Assembly (NCBI GenBank): GCA_914767715.1 | Contig: OU612069.1 | Span: 560,001-624,000 of the forward strand | Reading direction: 5' to 3' | DNA length: 64,000 bases | DNA from: Membranipora membranacea | Lineage: Eukaryota > Bryozoa > Gymnolaemata > Cheilostomatida > Membraniporidae | In this document: piece by piece, positions 1 to 12,200 of the stretch | Numbering within the stretch: the first letter of the stretch is position 1 | Layout: every line of letters starts with the position of its first letter | The notes under the pieces: generated by a model | Database searches by the model: none | Told to the model about the DNA's origin: nothing | What the model saw: the letters and a program-made list of their open reading frames with translations, nothing else | Position numbers and translations under genes: made by a program

Positions 1-30
1 ACGTATGATCTAGTAATATCCATATCTCAC

Positions 31-3000
31 CTGTGTAAGTAGGAAACTTAGTATTTATCTCCCAGGGTATAATACCACGAGGCCATCTGTCTCCGAATAC
101 TTTCCTCTTCCTACGCCTACTGCTGCCTGAAGTCGGCTCTCTGCTGTTCTGATGGGAGTAAAAAATGAATGAATACATACATAGGGCATTCATCGGTTGA
201 CAAGCTCAAACTTCTCTTTAGTGGTGGTCTGACCCTTAGGTTATCCCCTTGGGAAACAGAAACAGGTATTTATTATCGCATTAAGGAAATCATATTGTTA
301 AAGGATGAGCTTTTTTGGTGCCACTGTTGACCGAGCTGGTCTGTTGAACTCTTTTTAAACAGTTCTGGAAACGATTCAAGTTTTATTCCTGTTGAAGGCC
401 ACTGAATGAGAGTAAAGAAATTAAAACTGTCAAAAAAACAGTTTCCGACTCCTTTTGTTGTGGTAATTTATTAGATTAGCTGATTTATAAGATTAATAAA
501 TCATTTGGTGGTAAATAAATGGAGTCTAATTCTGATTAATAGATGGATCAACCAAACTAAGCAATTTCTGTCGTGAGCCCCTCCTGTTTAGAATAGACTA
601 TCTGGACCAAACATAAAACTGACACTTTCAATCACCCTGGGTTGGCTGTCATCCATCTGATGAAAAGAAGGACTCAAGGTTCTTAAAAGTCTAAAAATTT
701 ATTTGCATAAAACAGTCAAGTGTATCAGTGACCATAGAGCCATCTTAAGTATTTTTCAAAGACTTGCGGAACCGAAATGGCTTCACTTTGATCAGTTTTA
801 CACAATCTCATCGCAATCCCAGTGTCTCCAGCTGTAACAGAAGTGACAGGGTTAACTAGGCGGTATTTTACTCACTGGGTCTGCGGTGTCGGTCATGATG
901 TCTCCTTCTGTGATAGTGACAGTGGGGACAGCAGGTATTTGCTCTCCTGACACTTCATCATTGAGCATCTGACCAGAACTCTGACGGGGAGGAGCTCCAT
1001 CAGCCGTCGATTCGGCGGTGAAGTTCTGAGCTTTAGACTCATCCTGAAAATTAACAATGAACAATCGAATGTACTAGCCATTTATAAAAAAGTTTATTAA
1101 TGAGAGGTTTTTAGTAACATTGCATAAAGGGATTAGCCTCTGCTTAAGTTAGAAATGATCTTCTTAGAAGAATTACCAGCAAAAAAAGTCAAAAAGTGGG
1201 GCTAAAAAGTCTTTTTTAAATTGAAATGAGACAGTTTGATGTTTGCTGTATCTGGTATTTGGGGATTTGCAGCCCAACGCTTCAAGTTATATCTACAAAT
1301 TGAAGAATTTGGCTGTGTATTCTGTTGTAGAGGTTATTACGCATGCCTTTTGTCAGCCTAAAATCCTGTTCATATTTGGCAAAGTCCACTTCCATAATCA
1401 CCTGGTAATTTGAAATCATAATAAATAAGTTTTTGCAATTAAGTTATCAAATTGCTTTTTATGAGATTAGATCTTACCAAAGTAAAAAATCTTGACTGTC
1501 CTTTAATGGCTCTATACTTGACTCAACACATTACAGTTAGTCATAGCAGTGATATACCAGCATCCTGTGTGGCATTCAAGATGCCAAAAGTGATTAAATA
1601 GTGATTTTCAGAGGTTTGAAAGCATATTTTGCAGGTTGATTGCTCTGCAATATTGACCACAATGACACATTTTGGACTGGCTTGGAATTGTGCCATATTT
1701 TAACACATCATATATGCACCTCTACAGATGAAAGATTCAAGGCTTGAGAGCAACTGCGATGGGAACATTCATCAAGTTGTTTGTGCAAAGGACAAAATAG
1801 AAATGAGATTTTTTCACCAGGCGCATGCTTGCATATACTTCTATTTAGCCTAGCTGTGCCATCAACACCTGCACTCTGATATAAATCTACCTACCCCCTC
1901 ACCTATATTTTATTTAGTCGACAAGGTTTCTGATTAGATTTATGAGTTATCACCGAAACTTTACCAACAATAAAACACCAAAGTTCCAGAAACAGCATGC
2001 AAAACTTCCTGAGAGTCCGGTAGGTGTTTGTAAATCAGAATTTACCTCGCTTTGAAAATGTGCATACTAACAAAGTCTTTCAAGTCTTTCAATCTGTTGA
2101 TTTCATGAGTCCTGGATCCTGGTTTTTTTGGGGCGAGAGCACTAGACTAGACTAGACTAAATCAGTTCTTTCCAACCAAAAGCCAAAAGTAGTAGCCGCA
2201 GTAACTATTTGTTCCCGAATCGGTAGTTTCAAGGAATTGTTCCAGTTTTTGTTCATTAATCATACCAAATATTTCTCAGAAGCGTGCTGAAGCTTATAGG
2301 GAGTGGCGGGAGACACATTAGAGTGACTAGATAACATCCATACAGTAGATATTGGCACCAGTTCTTCACTCTCACTTATGTAGCGATTAGCGGGTCATTA
2401 GAACCACAAAGGAGCTCACCAGCGCGCAGAGGGGTGTTACTAAGCTCCGCTCGGAGGATTACGATCTTCTACGACAGTAAGGCTGGCACACGCTAGATGT
2501 CTCATTGACTCGACTACCTGATTCCTGTATTTACTCGTTGAAATGAAACTTTATGAATGGGATGGCATGGGAAAGTGGAAACTGCCAAGTCTTAGAACAG
2601 GGAAGGTGCCAGAACATTGTTATTTACATAAAAACTGATTTTTTGCCCACCCCCCCCCCCCCCCCGCTATATATTATCTTGTTCTGCAATCAAATGCGTA
2701 TCCTGTTCAACTGTGATGATTTGGGCGTACCTCAGCATTTGGAATAGGTGGAAGGTGACTTTCAAAGCTTTCCACCTAGATTGCAATTATGTTGCATATA
2801 CAATTCTTTTGTTTTAAGTTTTTTCCATGACAAGGTCGAACATAGTCTGAGGGAAAACATGTAGAAAAGGTCAAACATGCTATGAGGGATGAACATTTCT
2901 GAGACAAAGACTCCTGAGAACCGACCCCTTAGTGGGGACCTAAACATTGTAAGAAATACCAGTCTCTATTTGAATCTAAATATTGGGAAATAGAAAGATA

Positions 3001-6000
3001 CAAGGTAAAGGTAAAGGCAAAGGATAGGTAAAGATACAACACTTCTATAAGGTCTTCAAAACATTCCATAGATAAGCCTACTATACAGAGCTCCTGTAAA
3101 GTTTCCAAATCTCAAAAACAGAGGTAGCATAATCACCCTACAAATCTATCCTACTGTCAACTTCGATGAGTCGTGAAAATATAAAACACTTACAGGTAAG
3201 ATTTAAATCCATAAAAATTAAAACTTACTTCATCATAATCCGATAATAATTACTGGCTATATAGAAATACTTCTCATGCAATTAAAGTTGAGTTAGTTGC
3301 GAGATTAGTTGAGGGTTATTAAGTATTATAAACTAAATGTATAAAAAGAGAACTTGAAGATGAGTTTTAATTTAGCAGAGTTTGTGAAATGTGGCATGAA
3401 TTCTGAATTTAAGTGGGTGCGCAAGTTTTTTGAGATGAAAGCTTAAAAAAAAGGGCTTTGTACGTCATTAGCGCTGGTGCTCAAAATAACTCAGCTTATC
3501 ATTAGCTGATTGATTAATCAAACCTGCCCAAATGTTTAATTAGGGTGTTACTATACTAAGAAGGGTATTAATCTCTGATTAGACAGCTATTTAACACCAG
3601 ATGGTACAATGCTGACTGGGCGGTGAGTGAGTTTTGGGCGCAGCCGTTTTGGTACATAAATCAAGGTGGGCGCGAAGCTGACTGGTCAGAATGGAGGCTC
3701 GTTCACAGATTAGGGATTTCAATATTTTGATGAGTCAGCACGTTCAAGGTGTGAATTAAACATGGAGGCTGAGCTATCTATCTAACCTATGGTGACCACA
3801 TTATAGCGCTTCACTCATCTACCTCACAGCACATTAATCTCTCCATTCATGCCAGATTTGTGTGCTTGAGCTTATAAGCTTCCTCTTATTGTAAACCTTC
3901 CAGTAAACCACACCTAATAATTGGATAGGGATTGATGCGTTTTTTTTATACTCAAAACTGACACAGCTAAATATCAAGTTGGTTTGTAGCTCTGGAAAGC
4001 AAATTACTGATTGTTTTCTGAAAATGGGTCTGCTCTGTGCCAAAAGCAGTTCTGTGAGGTTGATAGGATCGGAAATGTGAATTCACAACATCTCCCCGCC
4101 TGCTGTCAAAATGCCTCCTATAAGTCAACTGATACTGGCTTGTGGATATTTGCAGATGAGGGAGGAACAGCTCAAAGATGCGAAAAGGCATCTCCGAGAC
4201 CGACCATTTTTACACGTATCAGTTCAAATTGTTATATGTGAAACTATTACTGGTCTGTGGAAAGTGCTATTGCATCCTGGGTAATGAGCAATCACAATTT
4301 CCAATCCCTTCAGTTCATTGTTTCTAGCAGGGATTATGAGATGATTCAGTTTATCAACAAGTTTGTCTGTACTTATAATTTAGCTCTAAGCTTTGTGATC
4401 GCCATTACACAAGGACATGAGGAGATAAGCCATTTACTTTGTTATCCTGAGTCATACTTATATCAGGGAGGGTGGAACATCCGACCCTCCCTACTTATAC
4501 TGTATGGAAAGATTGCCAGCTTAACGTATGGAAAGATTACCAGCTTGTCGTGTACTGATTCTTTGCACTATCATGGTTTCATTTACACAATATGAAGCCC
4601 TTTTACGTCATACTGAGCTCATTAGTAAGATATTTCAAGTCATGAAAATGACCCTCATGTAGGCCTAACAGATACTTTGTTAACATATCCATAAGATAGG
4701 ACAAAAAGGCAGTATCAAATAAGCTTTAGATAGGAAGTTTCCTGTTCCATTTCCACACAGCTCCTAAGTGTGACAATACGCTGGCCAATGCGACTGGAGG
4801 TTTGATGTTTACATTGCTATCTAACACGATATTGAAAATTTGACCCAGAATATTTACCTGTCAAATTTATTTGCTGATCCAGTAAACCTACACATCTGAA
4901 ACTATGCGGAATATGGATGTTGATTGGAAATTCAGAAAACTATTTGAATCGAAATTCCTCTATCTAGTCAGTTATTTGCTTATACCCGGTGTTGAGCTCT
5001 TCCTTGAAATATTCAAGGTAACAACTCGATAGCCAATGATATTTAATATCCCACAATGCAGCGTTTTGGAATTCCCAGAAAGATCAGGCCAGGCCGAACT
5101 TATAGGTTGTAATGTCACCACCACCATATGCCTTATGGTAACAATAGTAAAGACCAACTGAGTCTCAGAATACTGAGATCAGCATGGTGCTAGCTAAAAA
5201 CTTAAAAGCCTGTATAACTCACCTGTTCAGTCTTGTAGTACGATCCACCCTCAACGATTGTCTGCATACGAGCAGGAGCTAGGTCTACAACCTGAAAATC
5301 ATCAATAGATGCAGCTGTCTGTCAAATAGAGAAATCACGTCACATGTCAAGTATGGAAACAAATCCGGTATTTCTAACCAAAATAATCACAAATCAAAAT
5401 TGTCTGTTTCCCAAAATCTAATTCTTTGCCAAATAAAACATAATCATTGTTATTCAAGTGTTTATTTGATTGATTGTGATGATAAATAAATATGGCACAT
5501 TATTACATCTCCTCTACTCCATACTGGCAGAGCAGGTAACTTTGAACTTATAAGCATTTCCTTTTTATACCATTATGCTCTTCCACAAAATTTTAATTGT
5601 AAATTATTGCTATCAGCATCGAAATCAAAATTACATTTCCTCAATCGCAGCAATATAAAAACAAATGTACAAGTCTGGACAATCTTGCACATTCAAATTG
5701 CCGTTGCTTTATTCAGTTTGATAAGAGGGCGATAAGAAAAAATCCTCCGTCTGGGTCAGGAAGGGTCAAGGAATTAGTTGCCACTCTCTTTGAGCCTTTC
5801 TTGTAGAATCGGATCCATGCCAAAAAATGTTGTTTCTTATGGATATTAAAAAATACACCTATTATCAGTTCAAGCTATCAAGTCCGGAATTTTATCACAT
5901 TTTTGTTGTTGTTCTATTTATTGGTGCCAAAGAGGTGACAAATAATAATCTAAGGGTCGAAACCACAACACAACAACAAACAGCCTCCAATTTGGAGACA

Positions 6001-6920
6001 TGTATTATATATCACATGAGGTATAATACCATCGGATGGGACAGTAAATACCCTGTTATCGTTGAGGAATGCGTAGATCAGAGGCAAGAAAAATCTGGTA
6101 AAACGTAAAGAGACAAAAGATCCAAACCAGACTGGCAAGAGTTTTTGGCTCTGCCACCATTATTTCCTGGCACTTTGTCAAATCTAGAGGAGGCAATTAA
6201 TTAAGTTTATTACCTAAATTTGAAACATTTCAAAAGTAAACAAATAAAAAGCTGAAAGACAATACATTCCATTGTTTGATCAATGTCGAGGAGAATGTCT
6301 TTGACAGCTGCCAACTAAAGATGATTGTCTTAGCTTCAAAGATCAACAATTTGCTATAACAAGAATTTATCCAAGACACGGCAGCCATATCAGTTTAAAA
6401 GGTTGTAGCTGGATCTGGGTCTGCCTATGATTTTCCTCCACCCAATGAACTTACTACCACCCCTATAATGCTACATCACTACACCACCCCTATACACCAA
6501 TATAACCACATGAGCTGTCTCCTTTCATATGAGCACTGGAGTTTCTTGCCTATCCTTTGATTAGTTGACTAAATTTCAGGCAATGACCACTTTCTCTGAC
6601 AAAAATTCACTCCCCATTTATCGAAATCGATCAACAAGCTCTGTCGTATTTACATAACGTTACCAGCCTGCGTTCTCCTTTTTTATGTTTGCAGGTAGAA
6701 ATCCCGCTAAGATATTTGGGTATCTCACAGCTCATAACTTCACCCTCGTATCACGAGTATTTAATAATACACTTCAAACTGGCCTAAAAAGAACTTTCAA
6801 GCTGCACAAAACCTTGAATCACCTTATTGCAAGGCTGATATAAGTAAACATACTAACCCTGCTGACTAGCAGAAGAGTCAGCACCACGTATACAGCTAAG
6901 ATCTGCACACTTCCAGACAT
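31..6920 (-). CDS. astacin-like (M12A) zinc metalloprotease zymogen, 5' part, runs off left edge
   Basis: Four exons on the minus strand join with matching phase-0 splices: 6858-6920, 5223-5291, 876-1043 and 31-148. The last ends in phase 1 at a GTGAG donor, so the catalytic exons lie beyond base 1. The 139 visible residues are a signal peptide (MSGSVQILAVYVVLTLLLVS), a propeptide with ITEGDIM at about residues 88-94, a basic run RRRKRK at 111-116, then VFGDRWPRGIIPWEI. In astacins the propeptide Asp of the GDI motif caps the zinc, and the mature chain starts with a WP.G.IPY/W motif after a basic cleavage site; all three are present in order. The HExxHxxGxxH zinc site is not in the window, so activity cannot be judged. 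It should be secreted and activated by a furin-like protease. Whether it is a hatching, tolloid or other astacin cannot be told. Confidence 0.78.
1044..5222 (-). other. intron 2 of the astacin-like gene
   Basis: A 4.2-kb phase-0 intron. It holds a run of about 20 C at 2645-2665 and short CTAGA repeats near 2140-2158. Reading frames inside it are short, lack splice support and resemble no family I know. The gene's other introns are 149-875 and 5292-6857; I see nothing further in them. Confidence 0.55.
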
Positions 6921-9278
6921 GACGGAGTGAACTCTCGATCAGAGCGTACGAGAGGAGAGAGAAGAGCAGAGAGGTGATAGATAGTGTGATCCTCTCCACG
7001 GCAGGTCAACCAGATCACAAAAGATTATCTGATAATCTCAAACTTGTGGCTAGCAATTAATCAAAGTCTAATTATCTTCTTAATCTTCAAGGAAAAATCT
7101 TTACACTTAATAATTTATTATCAAAATGTAGATTATGGTTCCCGCAGATTTGTTAGTGTAAATGTATAATAATTTTAGGACTGCTGATTCGCTGCTCTGA
7201 GAAGCTGTAGGTTATCAAGCTGTGTAACGCTGCTGCGTAGATCACAACGTTGTAGTCTGCACCCTGTAATCACTAAGTGATGAATGCTAATCTCTCCGCA
7301 TGCCAGCCATTAATAAATCACCAACCATTATATCTATTATATTATACTGTTTTACTATGACGTGTGTGGATGTTCTGCTTTGTAGTAGCGTTTGGAGTTT
7401 GGTGGTTTTGCGTGATAAGTTTGCTATAAATCCATCATTGAACTGGGAGGTTGTCATTATCGAGGAAATTAGGCATATATAAGTATCATTCCTTACCTAA
7501 CCTTAAAACTCAACCTGAATTAGTTTTGATTGGTTGGTGCCGTTGACTTGTTAAACTGCGTGGAACTCAGACTAAATCCTTGACTGAATTTCTAAGCACT
7601 GTGAGATTAAAACCTGTAGTTTTTAACAGGAATCTGAAATGGCATAGCATAAAGATCACCAGGAGTCAATTGTTGAAAGAAGAAAAGCCTCCTGTTGATA
7701 CGATGAGTGGTAATACCAAGTAATACCTTGGTAATACTGGCCAACTTCAGGGTGAGATAGTTACACATGTACATGTACACATGTACACAAGTACACATGT
7801 ACACAAGTACACAAGTACACATGTACACACGTACACACGTACACACGTACACACGTACACACGTACACACGTACACACGTACACACGTACACAGAATGTA
7901 TAAAAACATAGGCCTGATTTTATTTGACGATTTTTGAGTATTGTGTCTCTTGTCATGTTAAATTACACAACGTCTGTAATCAATCAATTTGGCAAATAAT
8001 AAAATATATTACATGTGATCATTCTTCACTGTGATCCTGTAAACTGCATTGTGGGAAGCCACGTTCACCTTTGTAATACAAGCCATCGACAAACATTCAT
8101 ATTTGGTGGCTCAACTAATAGGGGAAAGGACTTGCCGACCTCAACCAAAATCAAGGGTAATGCTGTTTAGCTCCTAAGATGCTAATTGATGATTGCTGAT
8201 AGTGGCATTCCACTATCAACTGATTTCTATGGCTGGTAATAGAATGCCACTACCGATAACTGATGCAGAGTTTCAGGGCCTACACTACCAGCATGCTGAA
8301 CTGAGAAGACTAAACATGACCCTGTCATTCTAACTGTTGATATCTCACTAAGTTAGAAAACAGTCAGTTACTTTCCGCATTTCTCACGAGAAAGGTTATC
8401 ATAATAAACAGATAGATCATGGCTTCTGTTTTTATTATAGTAGACAAGTCCTTAGTGTAACTTGAAGAGTCAAAATATAATAATATGTCTTGTTTGTACT
8501 TTGATATTGCGGCAAAAAACTTCTCACGAAAATAAGATGCTTCAGAACACAGGTAGGAAAAAACACTGGAAACATAAAGTGTTTGTCAGGGTTGGACATG
8601 ATAAGTTTAAGACACTTACAGGACTTTGAAATGCAATGCATCAGGCACTAAACCAGTAATACCTATTGTAAGAAAGAGGTATGTAACGAAACAGGTAACA
8701 ATCAAAACTTCCTTGCTAAACGACTCATAAATGTTGAAAGTTTGTCAGCGTTTGCAATTTAAATCAAAAATATTATTTTGAGATCAATATTGCAATATAA
8801 AACGGTGGGACTGGATCGGTGGTTCACAGTTGTGCAGCAGGACAAAAACACACTGCATGGTCACAAGGAAAAACTCTCAGGGACCAGAAAAACTCAGGGA
8901 CTCAGGGAGGGGACAACTCCCACATCTCCCGGAGTTGTGTTCCAATGTCCAGCTTTCCTCTACCCCCCTTTATAATTATTCCTGTGACTTTCAGTCACTC
9001 TTTTTGATTATCAGCTCTTTGCTATTGAAATTATCGCCAGCCTGTACCCTTTTGGGTCTCAGCACGAAATGTGTGGGTATTTATATCAACACCAAATACC
9101 TCAGTACAAACATACGGTTTGAGCCAGCAAACACGATTTCTAGCACACAAATAAACAGTAACCTTTCACAGACTCATCTATGGCCTCTTGCGATCTCCTA
9201 TTGAAGCTAGGAGTTTGAGTTTCAAACCAAACAAGTTCCGGGCGTGAGCCTCTTGTCTTGTGGACGAGAGAGAAGACC
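6921..9278. other. intergenic region between astacin-like promoter side and sulfotransferase 3' end
   Basis: No supported exon. It contains the upstream region of the minus-strand astacin-like gene, a CA/GT-rich microsatellite at 7763-7893, a small hairpin around AGTGGCATTC at 8202-8257, and one copy of the GGAGGGGACAACTCCC motif near 8915. Short open frames here lack splice or family support. Confidence 0.5.
7763..7893. repeat. microsatellite (ACACGTAC)n / (ACACATGT)n
   Basis: Tandem 8-base units, first as mixed ACATGTAC/ACAAGTAC variants, then a homogeneous run of ACACGTAC. The overlapping Cys/Val/Tyr-rich frames on the minus strand are artefacts of the repeat. Confidence 0.9.
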
Positions 9279-12200
9279 TCAGACTGTCTGGAGTTTGAAC
9301 ATCTTCTCTCGGATCATTCCTACGATGGTTGTCTCTGGAGCTGATTTTATGACACACATGGTGTTGTTCCTTCCCTTCTCAGTAAGAACATAACCCACAG
9401 TGCCGTGTCCGTATACCTTCATCCTTTTAGAGAGTCCACCCCTCTCACTTACTCCTTCTATACAAAGCTGCTCTATCGAACGCTTAGCTGCTTTCAATTT
9501 TATAAGTTCTGTGAAATAGAGATAAATTTGCGTAATGAGTAGCTTTGGAATGCTCTGGCGACTGAAATGTACCACATATGCTGCTGGTTGATCAGAATTT
9601 TCAAATTAAAAAACAAGCGAATGTCATAAATTTCCAGATTTTTTAGGACTGTCATGTTGAATTTAAGTCCCAGTTGAGTTAACGAATACTGGAAGGGACC
9701 TAAAAAAACTTTGAGTAACTACTTATGCTGCTTATTTAGGTCTGGGGGTACACTGACATCGAGACTACACTATTATCATGTGTATCTCTGATTGTTAGAG
9801 TCAATTTAGTACGAGTACCTAACATGTACCCGCCTCTAATACGTAAAATTGAACTTGGGTCCTCACACCGAATTCCTTGCGATGGTACTCATGCTAAGTG
9901 AATTAGTTCACTCTCTAACGATCAGAGATATACATGTAACATGATATCGCGTCATCAGTGTGGTCTGGGCAGATTACAACAACCACAACCTGTGTTAATA
10001 ATAAAGGACTGAGTAGATATTCATTAGATTTCGTACTCTAAGCTTGTCTGCTAAGAGGACAGAGGCCGTATTTTGGATAAGCGGATTGACTGGTTACCAT
10101 ATAGGGTTCGGCAGAGCCTGACCAAGGAGTTATAAGTAAGCTAGAGGATCATGAAGTTTTCGCAGGAGGCAAAGTGCCCCATTTCGCACAATTTGATTAT
10201 AGCAAACAATTAATTTATATGGCCTTCCACCTCAGCTAACCAAAATTGTGTGCTTACTCCCATTAAGCCAAACCTGAACTAGCTATCCCTACAGTTACTC
10301 CTTAAGGATATTTCAAACTTCTCAGCCAGACCGACTTACCTACACTTGGTGCTAAGACTAACCTGCATGTATATATTCTTTCTTTTCTTCGAGCAGAGCT
10401 TCAGTTTTATTTTTGAAGTGCTCATATATCAGTTTATCCGCCCAGTTCCATCTCTCAATGATCTCCTTAGTCTTCGACATGATCGGAGATTTGGCCTCTG
10501 ATTTTCTAAAGTTATTTTTCAGCACCGCGATATCTTCTGTTGTTGCACCAATCAGATCTGTTGTAACATAGAATACAACTTGAACAATTAGAACATTAGT
10601 AATATTGAGAATGAAGTGACCAATCAATTTCTTGATATACTATTGCATGTATGTCTCCAATCGACAGAGTGTGAATTAATTGGCTTAGCTCGAGGACCAT
10701 CAGAAGGAATTCGGCATGACAACTAAATTCCATTATTTAGGGATAGGCGCATTTATAAGGAACTCATTCTTAACTGACTCTAAGGATCTTAGATACACAT
10801 GTTAACAGTGTAGTCTTGATGGGATGTGAGTGGGAGAGGTGATAAAAACAATAATTGTTACAAGGGGAATATAATCTTTGATTGGTAATCGTCTTCCCCA
10901 AGACTAGGAGAGGACAACTACTAGAATATTTTTAAGTCCATATATTATATTTGAGATACAGACTATAAGGTTTTGATGTCATGGTTTTTTAAGGACAAGT
11001 TTGATCCCTCTATGTAAATGCGAACAACTACGTAAAAAAGCTATGTATCACGCCACCCCTGCGACTCGATACCCTACTTTAGCAATACCACTCTGCCATC
11101 ACAGAGGGAACAAATTTGTACGCCCTCTGAGACAAAACGGAAGATTAGATAGGGAAGTATGAACGTTTTGTACCCGCCGTATTCCCTGAGGAATAAGATA
11201 TTTGTTGTATAGGATGCCGTGATGAAACTTGATGATGCGATAAACTTGATAAATCTAAGATATAACAGCCACTACACAGATAAGGCAGTTAGAGAGATAA
11301 CCTTTTCAACAGAAAATTTTTCGCAGGTGATTTCTGTCAATCAAATATTAAAATGTTTGGTTCGTACACTAATTTTAGCACACCTACCCCAATCTCACTA
11401 AATCACTGTATTAAATTGAATATTAGCTGAGATGACCCCTGACTGACCTCTGAGTAGTATGAGACATTCATCGAGTCTCTCTGTCAGCAGAACGATGTCA
11501 AATCTCTTATCGGCTCTCTGTATAAGCTCATGTACTCTGCTGGCGTTATCTGACTCTTTGGACTGTGAGATCATAAACATAGAGGTCAAGGTCGTAAACA
11601 TAGCGATGTGACTAAACACAAAGTTCAAAGTCATAATGAAGAGAGATCATATCAAAGGAAGGCTAAGTAAAGAGTGAATCACTTAGCCTCCAATGCCGGT
11701 TTTGTCCCGCCCCGCCCCGTCCCGCTAAGTGAAGGGAACATTGAGTTGGTTCAATATATCTTCAGGTCTGAGCACACCAGTGGGGGGAGGGTTCTCTTGT
11801 CCGTACACAGCAGTGGATTTGAGAAAACGATCGAGTTGAATGAGAGATAAGATCCTTTATTTATTTGTTGAGGTCTTGAGTCAATAATTAAAATCGAATT
11901 AAAAATAATCTATTGATGAATACTCACAGTAAGCCCAAGATCGAATGCCATGATGTTGTGTAGATATTCAGTAAATTCACAGTACTTCCTGGGCCGTCTT
12001 ATATGATATCCTTTTTGGAAGAAGGTGTTAAAATCGTATCCGGTACATTTACCTGCGAACAATAGAAGAATGGAAAATATAAACAATCTCACAGAGAGTT
12101 ATCCGCTACTTTTCAATGTGCAGACAACTGTGATAAGATTCAACTAAATTATCAATTCACAAAAGCAAACTTGCACTAGTATAATAATAGCACTATTATT

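Noticed and set aside
852-1064. Reading through the end of astacin exon 3 to a stop (VSKIPPS)
   Set aside because: A strong GTGAGT donor precedes it, and the phase-0 acceptor at 148 continues into the WPRGIIPWEI segment expected of astacins.
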